Shown in pieces: positions 18,804 to 28,181 of a stretch of DNA of 64,000 nucleotides (within the stretch, counting starts at the first letter, position 1; each line of letters starts with the position of its first letter). Below the pieces are notes generated by a model. The model saw only the letters and a program-made list of their open reading frames with translations, was not told where the DNA came from and did not search any database. A program made the translations under genes and the position numbers. The stretch comes from Arthrobacter ramosus (GTDB lineage: Bacteria; Actinomycetota; Actinomycetes; Actinomycetales; Micrococcaceae), in assembly GCF_039535095.1 (NCBI RefSeq), contig NZ_BAAAWN010000001.1, forward strand, positions 3,286,001 to 3,350,000, given 5' to 3'.

Positions 18804-19423
18804 TGCAGTTTCCGCCCTGAGCGTCCCTGGACCTTACCAACCTTCATACGCCCAATGCTAAGGCCCGGGCCTTCGAACATCCGTTCCGCCGCAAAGGGTC
18901 CCGTCGGGATGGCGGCCGACCACGGCATGTTCTCCTCGCCAAGGAAGTTCACCCGTACTTCCTGCCTCTCCACAGGATTTCCCAAGGATTTCCCCGAGTA
19001 CGTTACAACTGGCCGTCCTCCCTGTGAGCATGGTCTGGGGACGACGATTCAGGCCGCTTCTTCGGTAAGCGCCGGCCCGCACCCTTTGGTGACGTTCTGC
19101 CCCCGCTCCCCCTGTCCCGGGTTCCCGCCGTCCATGGCTATGCTTCGATCCCGCGCGAAAATGTGCTGCCCGTCGGCTCGGTTTACCAGACGAAGTGGGA
19201 CGGCTTCCTTCACTGGACACCGTCAAGTCCCGAGGCCTTGCGCTCAGCGAAGGCTCCATGGCTCACGACGCCGAACCGGCATACACCGGCCCGACGGACA
19301 CCCCGATGGTGTGAGGGAAGGGCGCGCTTAAGTAACGCCTGTCATTCGCAAGATGATGGGTTTTCACTCCAGGACCATGCTGAGGCTTCGTGGCCCGGTC
19401 GGGAATTAGGAGGCGCCGGTCCG
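18804..19423. other. Gene-free stretch with a possible DNA-ligase remnant
   Basis: 620 bp without a supported gene. At about 19165-19215 one plus frame reads VLPVGSVYQTKWDGF, resembling the adenylation-site region of ATP-dependent DNA ligases (KWDGF follows the catalytic-lysine segment); the similarity stops after 15-20 codons. The remainder shows nothing. Confidence 0.3.
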
Positions 19424-20131
19424 TCAGCCGGATCGGCTGACGGTGAGTTGAAAGTCGTATCTGTCGGCGCGATAGATGCTCTTGGCGTACTCTGCGATCC
19501 GTCCTTTCTCGTCGGAGCTCCTCCGGACGACAACAAGTGCGGCTGACCCCGGCGGTACATTCAACAGATCGGCTATCCGGCCCTTGAGAATCTGAGCACT
19601 GATCTGTTGCTCAGCGCGGTCGATGCGCAAGTTGTAGCTGGCGGCGAAGACGCCATACAGGGGGCGCTCGAGATCCTGGTGCTGGAGGCCCGGGTACATG
19701 TGTGCGGGGAGCCAGATTTCCTCAAAGCACATGGGGAACCCGTCAGCGAGTCTCAGGCGCTCGAGGTGGAGGATGGCGCTTCCGGATTCCAATTCGAGTT
19801 TGGCGGCGATTTCGGGCGCGGCCGGTACCTGCTCCACCTGCAGCAGTCGGGTTCCGGGCCGCTGACCCCTTGCGATCATGTCCTCCGTGAACGAGGTCAG
19901 CCGACTGTCCTTGGAGATGCGTTGGGAGGCGACGAAGGTCCCCCGGCCCCGGACCGCGTAGATGCGCCCTTCGGTCGCCAGGTTCTTGAGCGCCTGACGC
20001 ACGGTGGAACGGCTGACCTGATAGCGCTCGGCCAGCTCGCGCTCCTGGGGCAGCGGAGCATCAGGCTCGAGCCCTGACATGTTCTGGAGGATCTCCTCCC
20101 GCACCCACTCGTGCTTGACCTGCATCGTCAC
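19424..20131 (-). CDS. GntR/HutC-family regulator (DasR/NagR-like)
   Basis: 235 residues: N-terminal winged helix (LPQERELAERYQVSRSTVRQ, then ALKNLATEGRIYAVRGRGTF) and a C-terminal UTRA ligand domain (ILHLERLRLADGFPMCFEE; YAKSIYRADRYDF). HutC-type regulators with this layout sense amino-sugar phosphates and repress import genes. GTG at 20131 is preferred since AAGGGG lies nine bases upstream; ATG at 20125 is two codons on. The gene is divergent from the amino-sugar importer with 182 bp between and a perfect palindrome there, so it very probably controls both. Confidence 0.87.
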   Translation of the reverse strand: MTMQVKHEWVREEILQNMSGLEPDAPLPQERELAERYQVSRSTVRQALKNLATEGRIYAVRGRGTFVASQRISKDSRLTSFTEDMIARGQRPGTRLLQVEQVPAAPEIAAKLELESGSAILHLERLRLADGFPMCFEEIWLPAHMYPGLQHQDLERPLYGVFAASYNLRIDRAEQQISAQILKGRIADLLNVPPGSAALVVVRRSSDEKGRIAEYAKSIYRADRYDFQLTVSRSG

Positions 20132-20254
20132 GGTCGTATACCCCTTCCTGCTGACGCCTGGCACCGGCAACGACCGGCAGTCCCAAGCTTCGAGCGGATT
20201 CATCTTCTCAGAATCCATTGACCGACGGAAAAACCTACTGTTACGATAGCACGC

Positions 20255-20266
20255 AGGTCCAGACCT
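20255..20266. promoter_or_regulatory. Second palindrome-like site before the amino-sugar operon
   Basis: AGGTCCAGACCT is a near-palindrome resembling the DasR-type core GGTCTAGACC. It lies 9 bp from the perfect palindrome at 20275 and may be a second contact site. Confidence 0.35.
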
Positions 20267-20274
20267 AGGACTAT

Positions 20275-20288
20275 TTGGTACGTACCAA
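20275..20288. promoter_or_regulatory. Perfect 14-bp operator palindrome
   Basis: TTGGTACGTACCAA is a perfect palindrome 26 bp before the substrate-binding-protein start and about 145 bp from the regulator start. Size and symmetry fit a GntR/HutC dimer site. Confidence 0.7.
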
Positions 20289-20313
20289 TCGTGCCGCTGA
20301 TGAGGAGAAGTTA

Positions 20314-21642
20314 ATGACTCGCAAATCACTCCCCCGCCACGCCACTGTCGCATCCATTGCCATAGTTGCTGTGGGCATCGCATTGTCCGGATGCGGAGCC
20401 TCAGGCTCTTCGTCCACCAACGCCAATGGCGTAACGAATCTGAAGATGATCATGGAGCCGGGACCCGAGGCAGACTCGATGTCAAAGCTGGTCGATGCTT
20501 TCAACTCCGGGCAGGGCGCCAAGGATAAGATCCATGTAGAGATCGACCAGCTCAGCCGCACAGACACCTTCGCGAAGGAAGCGGCCCTGATGTCCACCCA
20601 GTCCTCGGACTACGACATCTACCGCACCACGAGCTACCTGGTTGCTCAGCACGCGCCCTATCTGGAGCCGCTGACACTGAACGGGGACAACTACTTCAAG
20701 GCCCCCGTTGAGTCGCTGCAGGTTGACGGGAAGCAATACGGAATCCCGCTGGATCCGAGCGTGCACCTTCTTTACTACCGGACCGACCTGATCGACCAGA
20801 TGCTCAAAGACGCGCCGACTTACGAGAAGATCAGCCAAGACGTGCTCGGCAAGAAACTCGAACCCAAGAGCCCGGACCAGTGGACCTGGGATGACTACAT
20901 CGCCTCCGCGGCCTACTTCACCAAGAAATACAACCCGAACTCGCCCACGCCCTATGGAACGCAGCTGCAGGCCAAGAACCTGCTATACAACGCCATGGTG
21001 TGGGACGACGTCCTCTGGGGCTTGGGCGGAAACTGGCTGAACTCCGCCGGCCAGCCGGACCTGACCAGTACTGCGGCCCAGAATGCGGTGAACGTCTACC
21101 GGACCGTGTATACGAAGGGACTTACCGCGGCTGATTCCGACCAGGCTGAATTCCCCGAGACCGAGGCGGCGCTCGGCAGCGGGAACGCCGCGTTCGCCGT
21201 CCAGTGGAATGCCGGCTATGCCCAGCTCAACGATGCTTCCAAGTCGCCAAAGACCGCCGGAAAGATCGGCATCGCCCCGGTTCCGGGCGGCAAGACCCAT
21301 GTTCACGCGCTGTCCCTGGGCGTCAATAAGTACGGAAAGCACACGTCCCAGGCGCAAGAGTTCATCAAGTACCTCGACGACCCGGCAACCATGGGCAGCT
21401 ACGTCGGGGACGGCGGCATCGCCTCCATGCCCAAGGCGCTCTCGACCAAGACCGACCCGAACACCGCCGCACTGAACAAGGCGCTCTCGGGCGGTAGCTT
21501 CTCGGAGCCTGCGCTGCCCAAGGCATTCGACGTCTACACCGCCCTCGCCAACGACCTCTCTGCCGCGTGGGTCGGCCAGGGAGATGTCTCCTCGGCGTTG
21601 GCGAAAGCCAACGCGGACGTCGCCAAGCTGGCAGGGAAGTAG
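20314..21642 (+). CDS. ABC sugar importer, lipoprotein substrate-binding subunit
   Basis: 442 residues. A signal peptide ends in the lipobox ALSGC (cysteine near residue 28), so the mature protein is a membrane-anchored lipoprotein. The rest is a family-1 solute-binding protein of the carbohydrate type: LVDAFNSGQG, SSDYDIYRTTSYLVAQHAPY, YGIPLDPSVHLLYYRTDLI and the usual WTWDDYIASAAYFTKKY hinge region. ATG at 20314 follows GAGGAG. Together with two permeases, a sugar kinase, nanE and nagB the likely ligand is an N-acetylated amino sugar or an oligosaccharide of one. No ATPase gene is present, so a shared MsiK-type ATPase is expected. Confidence 0.88.
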   Translation: MTRKSLPRHATVASIAIVAVGIALSGCGASGSSSTNANGVTNLKMIMEPGPEADSMSKLVDAFNSGQGAKDKIHVEIDQLSRTDTFAKEAALMSTQSSDYDIYRTTSYLVAQHAPYLEPLTLNGDNYFKAPVESLQVDGKQYGIPLDPSVHLLYYRTDLIDQMLKDAPTYEKISQDVLGKKLEPKSPDQWTWDDYIASAAYFTKKYNPNSPTPYGTQLQAKNLLYNAMVWDDVLWGLGGNWLNSAGQPDLTSTAAQNAVNVYRTVYTKGLTAADSDQAEFPETEAALGSGNAAFAVQWNAGYAQLNDASKSPKTAGKIGIAPVPGGKTHVHALSLGVNKYGKHTSQAQEFIKYLDDPATMGSYVGDGGIASMPKALSTKTDPNTAALNKALSGGSFSEPALPKAFDVYTALANDLSAAWVGQGDVSSALAKANADVAKLAGK

Positions 21643-21650
21643 ATTCAACG

Positions 21651-22574
21651 ATGACGGCTCCTTCTTCCTTGACCACCCGCCCGACCATCGAGGGGAGGAA
21701 GGGGAGCCGTCGTCGGCGCCCCGCAAACCGGGGCCCGGCGCGGTGGATCCTGAGCGCGCCGCTGCTGGTCTTTCTCGCACTGTTCGTCGCCTTCCCGATT
21801 GTCTACGGCGTCCAGTCCGCCCTGACATCCAAGACGCTCTTGGACCCGACGCCGACATGGGTCGGGCTAGGCAACTTCGGCGCAGTCCTCACCGATGCCG
21901 GATTCTGGCACTCTGCGCTGTTCACCCTTCTCTACACAGTGGTCGTGACCGGTTTCGAGCTGGCCTTCGGATTCGGCCTTGCACTCCTGTTCGACAAGGA
22001 TTTCCCGGGCAAGAAGTTCCTGCTCAGCGCGGTCATCCTCCCGATCATGATCGCCCCCGCCTTGATGGGCATCATGTTCCGGCTTCTACTAAACTCCAAC
22101 ATCGGCCTTTTGCCCGGCTTCCTGCATTCGATCGGGGTCGACGTGCCGCTCCTTGGGGCCGGTACGGTCGTACCAATGCTCATGGGCTTGGACGTCCTGC
22201 AGTGGACCCCATTCACCTTCCTTCTGTTCCACGCCGCGCTCCAGTCAGTCCCGGGGGAGCTACACGAGGCTGCGCAACTGGACAGGGCAAACTACCCCAG
22301 GTTCGTGGTCTCCATCCTGATTCCCCTCATGGTCCCTACCATCTTCATCGCCGGGTTTCTCCGCGCGATCGACGCCTTCAGGACCTTTGACACCATCAAC
22401 GTCCTCACCTCCGGCGGCCCCGGCGACAACACCACGACGCTGAGCATCTACATCTACAAGATCCTCTCCGCAGGAAACTTCGGAACCGCTTCCGCCGCCG
22501 CCCTCATTGTCGCGCTGATCATGCTTCCGCTGGTGCCTGTCGTGGTCCGGCGCATTACCCGAGGAGCCGTCTGA
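21651..22574 (+). CDS. ABC sugar importer, permease 1
   Basis: 307 residues with six membrane segments and the EAA loop of binding-protein-dependent permeases (LHEAAQLDRANYPRFVVSIL). A basic N-terminal tail precedes the first helix. It starts 8 bp after the binding-protein gene and its stop overlaps the ATG of the second permease (TGATG), so the two membrane subunits are made together. Confidence 0.9.
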   Translation: MTAPSSLTTRPTIEGRKGSRRRRPANRGPARWILSAPLLVFLALFVAFPIVYGVQSALTSKTLLDPTPTWVGLGNFGAVLTDAGFWHSALFTLLYTVVVTGFELAFGFGLALLFDKDFPGKKFLLSAVILPIMIAPALMGIMFRLLLNSNIGLLPGFLHSIGVDVPLLGAGTVVPMLMGLDVLQWTPFTFLLFHAALQSVPGELHEAAQLDRANYPRFVVSILIPLMVPTIFIAGFLRAIDAFRTFDTINVLTSGGPGDNTTTLSIYIYKILSAGNFGTASAAALIVALIMLPLVPVVVRRITRGAV

Positions 22575-23419
22575 TGAGCTACCCACCCGTCACACTGAAG
22601 CGCCGGAAACCGAATGTATGGTGGCGCAGCGTAGTCATCGGACTGATCGCTCTCGTGATCAATCTGCCCCTGGTCAACGCCCTGATCACGTCATTGAAGA
22701 CCGACGCTGCCATCGGTCTGTCGCCGTTCTCCTTCGACGGCGGCCTCACCCTGGAGCACTTCACGGCAATCCTCGGCGGCTCCGGCTACAACTTCCTTGG
22801 GTTCCTGGCCAACTCGGCCCAGATCTCCCTCGGATCGGTCGCCTTGATCATGGTGATTGCGGTGCCCGCGAGCTACGCCATCGTGCGGCTCGGGTTCGGA
22901 GGGTCCTGGCTTCTGCAGATCATCACCAGCCTGCGCCTGGTCCCGGCGATGTTCTTCGCCATCCCGTTCTTCCTGATCTTCTCGTCTCTTGGGGCCTACG
23001 ACACAATCGTCGGCCTGGTCCTTGCGAACGCCTTCATCAACCTCCCTCTGGCCTTGCTCATCATCTGCGGCACGCTCAGGGAACTCCCCGTGGAGATCGA
23101 AGAGGCATCCACGATCGACGGTGCGGGTCCCTTCCGAAGCCTGTTCTCGATCGTGCTGCCCCTGCTCGCTCCCGGGCTGGTCGCCGTAGGCATCCTGGTA
23201 TTCGTCTTCTCCTGGTCCGACTACCTCTTCGCCGTCATCCTCTCGGCCTCGAACGCGGTGCCGGTCACAGTAGGGGCCGCCTTTTTCGTCACCAGCGCCG
23301 GGATCGCCTGGGGAAACCTCGCCGCGGTGACGGTCGTGTCCGTGATCATCCCGCTGAGCTTCGCCTTCTTTGCCCAGCGCTACCTCGTGCGAGGTCTCTC
23401 GGCCGGGGCCATCAAATAG
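22574..23419 (+). CDS. ABC sugar importer, permease 2
   Basis: 281 residues, six membrane segments, EAA loop VEIEEASTIDGAGPFRSLFS followed by IVLPLLAPGL, of the MalG type. It pairs with permease 1. The kinase gene follows after 5 bp. Confidence 0.9.
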   Translation: MSYPPVTLKRRKPNVWWRSVVIGLIALVINLPLVNALITSLKTDAAIGLSPFSFDGGLTLEHFTAILGGSGYNFLGFLANSAQISLGSVALIMVIAVPASYAIVRLGFGGSWLLQIITSLRLVPAMFFAIPFFLIFSSLGAYDTIVGLVLANAFINLPLALLIICGTLRELPVEIEEASTIDGAGPFRSLFSIVLPLLAPGLVAVGILVFVFSWSDYLFAVILSASNAVPVTVGAAFFVTSAGIAWGNLAAVTVVSVIIPLSFAFFAQRYLVRGLSAGAIK

Positions 23420-23424
23420 AAGAG

Positions 23425-24411
23425 ATGGCAGTGACACCACCCGATACAGATCATCCAGGGCAGTGCAAACGGCCAAACCGGAGAACGATGGCTTTCGACC
23501 TCGGGCAAGGAGCGGTCCGCGCGCGGGTGCGCTCAGGTTCAGCACTGGAATGCGAACTCACCGCCCCCGGGTATCGTCCCGGCCAGCCCCTGCATCAGTT
23601 CCTGCTCAACCTCGCCAACCAAGCAGCCCAGGCATCCGGCAACTCCCGCTTCGACATAATCGTCGGCGGGCTGACCGGCCTGCACGGGCGTTCTCCCGAT
23701 CCCTCCCCGTCAATGCGGCTTCTGGAGGAACAGTTTGGCACGCAACGGCTGATCCTGGCCGATGACGCCCTCACCTCCTACCTCGGCGCCCGAGGCGACA
23801 AGGAAGGGGTCATCGCCGCCGTCGGAACCGGACTCGTGGCCCTCGGCTTCGGCCCCAAGGGCCGAGCCGCCCGGGTCGACGGCGTCGGGGCAATGATCGG
23901 AGATGACGGCGCTGGCTGGTGGATCGGCCGCCAAGGCCTCATCGCTGCCCTCAGCGCGGCAGACGGGCGGCGCCCAGGCTCACAAGCCCTGCTCGACGCC
24001 GCGATCGGGAAGTTCGGTCCGATCGAGAATCTTCCAGGCATCGTCGCAGCCGCCGTGTCCCCGATTGCCCTCGTCGCCGGTTTCGCCTCTTCAGTGGCAG
24101 AGGCCGCGCGTTCAGGCGACCCCGTCGCCCAGGGAATCTGGGACCAAGCGGCGCAGCACATCGCAACAGCCGTCTCAGCGGCCGCGACACGCGCAGGCCT
24201 CGGGCCAAACTGCGACTACACGCTGCTCGGAGGTATTACCGCCGCAATCGACCTGCTCGAGCCGACGCTTACGCGGCGGTTGCAAGAAGACTTCCCCGAA
24301 TGCCGCCGCACCACCCCCGCAGGCACATCCCTGGACGGCGCCGAACAGCTCGCCGAACTCGACTCCCTCGACTCCTTGTTCCCCCTCGCCACCGAGGCAA
24401 GGACACCATGA
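23425..24411 (+). CDS. BadF/BadG-type amino-sugar kinase
   Basis: 328 residues of the ASKHA fold: phosphate-1 motif MAFDLGQGAVRARV, a second motif with AVGTGLVALGFGPKGR, then GDDGAGWWIGRQGL, the part typical of N-acetylglucosamine kinases of the BadF family. It would phosphorylate the imported amino sugar at O6. ATG at 23425 has a weak AGAAG just upstream; ATG at 23488 would begin directly at the phosphate motif as most family members do. It overlaps nanE by ATGA. Confidence 0.8.
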   Translation: MAVTPPDTDHPGQCKRPNRRTMAFDLGQGAVRARVRSGSALECELTAPGYRPGQPLHQFLLNLANQAAQASGNSRFDIIVGGLTGLHGRSPDPSPSMRLLEEQFGTQRLILADDALTSYLGARGDKEGVIAAVGTGLVALGFGPKGRAARVDGVGAMIGDDGAGWWIGRQGLIAALSAADGRRPGSQALLDAAIGKFGPIENLPGIVAAAVSPIALVAGFASSVAEAARSGDPVAQGIWDQAAQHIATAVSAAATRAGLGPNCDYTLLGGITAAIDLLEPTLTRRLQEDFPECRRTTPAGTSLDGAEQLAELDSLDSLFPLATEARTP

Positions 24412-25115
24412 AAGGAAACCACTTGGACAACACGCACGGACTCCGCGGAGGAGTCATCATCTCCTGCCAAGCCCCCGAAGACAGCCCTCTCCGCGACCCC
24501 CATGTCATGGCCCGCATGGCGCAGGCCGCCCAGAAAGCAGGCGCCGTGGGCATACGCGCCGAAGGCGCACTCGACATCGCCGCGATCAAGGCCGCCTGCA
24601 CCCTGCCCATCATCGGCATCCGCAAACACCACTACCCCGACAGCGACGTCTACATCACCGCAACCACCCACGATGTGGACATCGTCGCCGACGCCGGGGC
24701 GCAGATTGTGGCGCTCGACGGTACCGACCGACCCCGACCCGGCGGCCAGACCCTCGCTGAAGTCATCGCGCACGCAAAGCAACGTGGCCTCATCGTCATG
24801 GCAGACCTCAGCGACCCGGCTCAAGGGCCTGCCGCCGTCGCCTCCGGCGCCGACCTTCTCGGCACCACACTCGTCCCGGAGACCTCCCAAGACGTCCGGC
24901 CTCACGGCCCCAACCTGAGAGCCGTGGAAATTCTCGCAAAAGCCCATCCGTACCGCCTCGTCATCGGGGAAGGACGCTACGCGACCCCCGCTGACATCGC
25001 CGCGGGCATGCGCGCGGGGGCTGGCGCAATCGTCGTCGGCAGGGCTGCCACTGACACCTACGCCCTCGCCGGCGACTTCGTGCGTGCGGCCCAAGCCACC
25101 CACGTCCCGAACTGA
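24408..25115 (+). CDS. nanE: N-acetylmannosamine-6-phosphate 2-epimerase
   Basis: 235 residues of the NanE TIM barrel: GGVIISCQAPEDSPLRDP at the N-terminus, AVGIRAEGALDIAAIK, then PIIGIRK (substrate-binding lysine), ALDGTDRPRP and VIGEGRYATPADIAAGMRAG. It converts ManNAc-6-phosphate to GlcNAc-6-phosphate. It overlaps the kinase gene by four bases, and nagB follows after 24 bp. This places N-acetylmannosamine, or a sugar that yields it, among the operon's substrates. Confidence 0.9.
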   Translation: MKGNHLDNTHGLRGGVIISCQAPEDSPLRDPHVMARMAQAAQKAGAVGIRAEGALDIAAIKAACTLPIIGIRKHHYPDSDVYITATTHDVDIVADAGAQIVALDGTDRPRPGGQTLAEVIAHAKQRGLIVMADLSDPAQGPAAVASGADLLGTTLVPETSQDVRPHGPNLRAVEILAKAHPYRLVIGEGRYATPADIAAGMRAGAGAIVVGRAATDTYALAGDFVRAAQATHVPN

Positions 25116-25139
25116 CCTCACTCTAGGAGCTGGCCCACG

Positions 25140-25919
25140 ATGGAGATCATCATCCTGCCCGACCCCAATGCGGTTGCCCGCACAGCCGCCGACATCATCC
25201 AAGCCCGCCTCGAAAAGGGCCGCACCGTTCTCGGGCTCGCCACAGGATCGACACCCCTCGGCACTTACGAAGAACTGATCCGGCGCCATTGCGACGCCGG
25301 CCTCTCATTCGCGGATGCGGAAGCGTTTACCCTCGACGAGTACCTGGGCCTCCCGCCCGACCACCCGGAGTCATACCGTTCGGTGATCCGGCGCGAGTTC
25401 ACAGACAACGTGGACCTCCGCGACACGGCTGTCCACAGCATCGACGGCCAAGCGAAAGACCCCGAAGCCGAAGCCACCCGCTTCGACACGGCGATCCAGG
25501 CTGCGGGCGGCGTCGACATCCAAATCCTGGGCATCGGAACGGACGGCCACATCGGATTCAACGAGCCAATGTCATCGCTCGCCTCGCGAACCCGGATCAA
25601 GACCCTGACCAAGCAGACGCGCCTCGACAACGCGCGCTTTTTCCCAAGCCTCGACGACGTCCCCTACCACGTCCTAACCCAGGGGCTCGGGACAATCCGC
25701 GAGGCCCGTCATCTACTGCTCATTGGTCTCGGCCAAGCGAAGGCCCGCGCCGTCGCCGCAGCCGCCGAGGGCCCCGTCACGGCCGCGTGCCCAGCATCGG
25801 CGCTCCAGCTCCACCCCCACGCGACCGTCCTCATCGACACACCTGCGGCCTCACAGCTCGAGCAAACGGACTATTACCGGTACGCCCACGCAAATAAACC
25901 CGCTTGGCAGGCCTATTGA
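25140..25919 (+). CDS. nagB: Glucosamine-6-phosphate deaminase
   Basis: 259 residues with all NagB marks: [20 protein letters not shown] phosphate loop, [18 protein letters not shown] with the catalytic Asp, and [14 protein letters not shown] with the catalytic His. It turns GlcN-6-phosphate into fructose-6-phosphate and ammonia. ATG at 25140 follows AGGAG. The deacetylase NagA that would link NanE to NagB is not in the window and must be elsewhere. Confidence 0.95.
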   Translation: MEIIILPDPNAVARTAADIIQARLEKGRTVLGLATGSTPLGTYEELIRRHCDAGLSFADAEAFTLDEYLGLPPDHPESYRSVIRREFTDNVDLRDTAVHSIDGQAKDPEAEATRFDTAIQAAGGVDIQILGIGTDGHIGFNEPMSSLASRTRIKTLTKQTRLDNARFFPSLDDVPYHVLTQGLGTIREARHLLLIGLGQAKARAVAAAAEGPVTAACPASALQLHPHATVLIDTPAASQLEQTDYYRYAHANKPAWQAY

Positions 25920-26112
25920 GCGACCGAAGCGAGGACTGAGAAGGCGCAACCGAAGCATTGGGCGCGTCTCCCAATTCGACAGGTACATTGTTGAAAAATC
26001 GGACGGGAAATGACTGGAAATTTGGCACAGCTCTGCCTGCCAGCCGGCGGATGGGACGGGACCGTTCCCCGCAATCGTCAGGCCGATCCCCGGATGTTAC
26101 GGCTGCCACGTT

Positions 26113-26406
26113 TCACCGCTTTCCGGCTCCCCGGCACGTCCCGCCGAGAAAGAGACCACAGCGGCGACGCTCGACTGTCCGTCCCGTCCAGGCATAAGAC
26201 ACAAAGTCTTGAGCATGAACTCCAACCTGCTCGGAAACATAATCCACCGCCACACGGTCGAACTCATCAGCCCCGTTGGGAAATCTTGCCTCATTCTCTA
26301 AGAACTTCAGCAACAACGCGAACCCCAGGCGCGTGGAGCCGGGCTTCTGGCCGAGCAGCTCAAAATCGCGCCCAACCAAAGTCCATTCCTCAATAAGCCC
26401 AGTCAT
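26113..26406 (-). pseudogene. Tn3-family transposase, N-terminal fragment
   Basis: 97 codons matching the DUF4158 N-terminal domain of Tn3-type transposases: WTLVGRDFELLGQKPGSTRL, FALLLKFLENEARFP and AVDYVSEQVGVHAQDF are in family order. The remaining 850 or so residues are missing. Possibly the same element supplied the piece at 30445, which is on the other strand. Confidence 0.7.
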
Positions 26407-27024
26407 TCCACCACAATCGCACAGTCAGTCCTAGAACCGCACGAACTTGGCGGCTCAGGACAGCTATAGGAGTACTGGGCCCATGAGGCGCGTAACGAGT
26501 AATTCGGACGAGGAAAACGTGCCGCCATTAACAAGTAGCGACCACTCAAGCGATTGCCAAATGGACTGGGTAGGGTCTTCCCTGTGCCCGGCCGCTCAAG
26601 CCAGCCCGTTGTGGGGGCACGAGCGCCGACGTCAGGGTTCACCCGTGTCGTATTCGAAACGCAAGGTCTCCGCCCGATGGGTGATGCGTCCTTCCGCATA
26701 AGCGTTGGGAGACCTCCATGCTCGGAACGTCCAGGACCCGGCAGTCGGGGCGCCACTTGCCGTCGCGATGGCATCCTAGACTCCTGACTCGTCCGCCGGG
26801 CGGACTCGACGAGTAACGTTCATTTCTTCCGTGATGATTTGCAAAATATCGCCGGACCGGGCGCTGTGACGGAACTATTCGGCCGCCAGGGGACCGGTAA
26901 GGCAAGCGTTGGACACCCCGCTGGGAAAGCCACCACAGCGAATCGGAATGACTACCCCCAACTCGAGCCACCTCGACCAACCAAAGACCACACACACAAA
27001 CACCTCAGGACATGGAGTGATCGC
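26407..27024. other. Gene-free stretch
   Basis: 618 bp between the Tn3 remnant and the beta-propeller gene. A GC-rich dyad lies at 26788-26813 (CTCGTCCGCC and its complement). No supported gene; the promoter of the propeller gene must be near the right end. Confidence 0.4.
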
Positions 27025-28092
27025 ATGCGTAGTCTTTCTTTCCCCCGAATTGGTGCTGCAGCCGTTCTCACCGTGGCGCTGGTGGGCGCCCCGATCGCAA
27101 CGGAGGCGGCGTCTGCCGCCCCGGCCGTGACCGGCACCATCCCCGTCGGCATCAATCCGGTGGGGGTGGCGGTGGATCCAGGGACACACACCGTCTATGT
27201 CGCCAACTTCGGCTTCTTCGGCGGCTCGGGCAGCGGCACGGTGTCCGTGATCAACGGGACCACTGTGACCAAAACCATCCCCGTCGGCAGCGGTCCGAGG
27301 GGGGCGGTGGTGGATCCGGGCACACACGCCGTCTACGTCGCCAACTACTACAGCGACACGGTGTCCGTGATCAACGGAACCACCGTGACCAACACCATCC
27401 CCGTCGGTACCCGTCCGGAGGGGGTGGCGGTGGATCCGGGCACACACAGCGTCTACGTCACCAACACCGGCAGCGGAACGGTGTCCGTGATCAACGGGAC
27501 TACCGTGACCAACACCATTCCCGTCGGTACCGGTCCGTCTGGGGTGGCGGTGGATCCGGGCACAGACACGGTCTACGTGGCCAACCTCCTCAGCGGCACG
27601 GTGTCCGTGATCAACGGGACCACCGTGACCAACACCATTCCCGTCGGCAGCACTCCGTATCAGGTGGCGGTGGACCCGGGGACACACGCCGTCTACGTCA
27701 CCAACTTTGGCAACAACACGGTGTACGTGATCAACGGGACCACCGTGACCAACACCATTCCCGTCGGCGGCAGCCCGTATGGGGTGGCGGTGGACCCGGA
27801 CACACACACCGTCTACGTCACCAACTTCACCGGCGGCACGATGTCCGTGATCAACGGGACCACCGTGACCAACACCATCCCAGTCGGCAGCAGTCCGTAT
27901 ATAGTGGCGGTGGACCCGGGGACACATTCCGTCTACGTCGGCAACTCCAACACGAGCGGCACGGTGTCCGTGATCAGTGGGAACACCAACCCGACGAGCA
28001 AGGACCAATGCAAGGACGGCGGCTGGGTGAACTATCTACAGTTTAAGAACCAAGGGCAATGCGTAGCGTACGTGAACCATAACCGCGGTTAA
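27025..28092 (+). CDS. Secreted YVTN-family seven-repeat beta-propeller protein
   Basis: 355 residues. A signal peptide (basic start, hydrophobic core, then EAASAAPAV) is followed by seven repeats of about 40 residues, each with [18 protein letters not shown] and [11 protein letters not shown], which should close into a seven-bladed propeller. The C-terminal 30 residues hold two cysteines in [20 protein letters not shown] and may form a disulfide. The start at 27025 has GGAG about eight bases upstream. The repeats are nearly identical also at the DNA level (120-bp period, about 27121-27963). Such proteins are extracellular binding or surface proteins; the ligand is unknown. A terminator follows. 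Confidence 0.88.
   Translation: MRSLSFPRIGAAAVLTVALVGAPIATEAASAAPAVTGTIPVGINPVGVAVDPGTHTVYVANFGFFGGSGSGTVSVINGTTVTKTIPVGSGPRGAVVDPGTHAVYVANYYSDTVSVINGTTVTNTIPVGTRPEGVAVDPGTHSVYVTNTGSGTVSVINGTTVTNTIPVGTGPSGVAVDPGTDTVYVANLLSGTVSVINGTTVTNTIPVGSTPYQVAVDPGTHAVYVTNFGNNTVYVINGTTVTNTIPVGGSPYGVAVDPDTHTVYVTNFTGGTMSVINGTTVTNTIPVGSSPYIVAVDPGTHSVYVGNSNTSGTVSVISGNTNPTSKDQCKDGGWVNYLQFKNQGQCVAYVNHNRG
27121..27963 (+). repeat. Seven tandem 120-bp coding repeats
   Basis: The blades of the propeller gene are encoded by units of about 120 bp that share GTGTCCGTGATCAACGGGAC and GTGGCGGTGGATCCGGGCAC-like segments. The first unit is longer by 18 bp. High identity makes gain or loss of blades by recombination likely. 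Confidence 0.85.
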
Positions 28093-28113
28093 TCAGCCCG
28101 AACGCAACAGGAC

Positions 28114-28145
28114 GAAGCCCCGACAGGTCGAGCTGCCGGGGCTTC
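28114..28145 (+). terminator. Terminator of the propeller gene
   Basis: GAAGCCCC (28114-28121) pairs with GGGGCTTC (28138-28145), with further pairing inside the loop. There is only a weak T-run after it. Confidence 0.6.
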
Positions 28146-28181
28146 TGGATCGTACTCAGACTGAAGCGAGCTGCTGACGGG

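Noticed and set aside
18858..19259. 133-codon minus frame as a real gene
   Set aside because: No ribosome site, low-complexity Arg/Gly/Ser content and overlap with a possible ligase remnant on the other strand.
22618..23424. Long plus-strand frame upstream of the BadF-type kinase
   Set aside because: It is an arginine-rich shadow of the second permease; only the part from 23425 resembles a protein family.
27121..27963. Regularly spaced repeats that could suggest a CRISPR array
   Set aside because: The 120-bp period lies in an open frame and encodes beta-propeller blades; there are no spacers and no cas genes.
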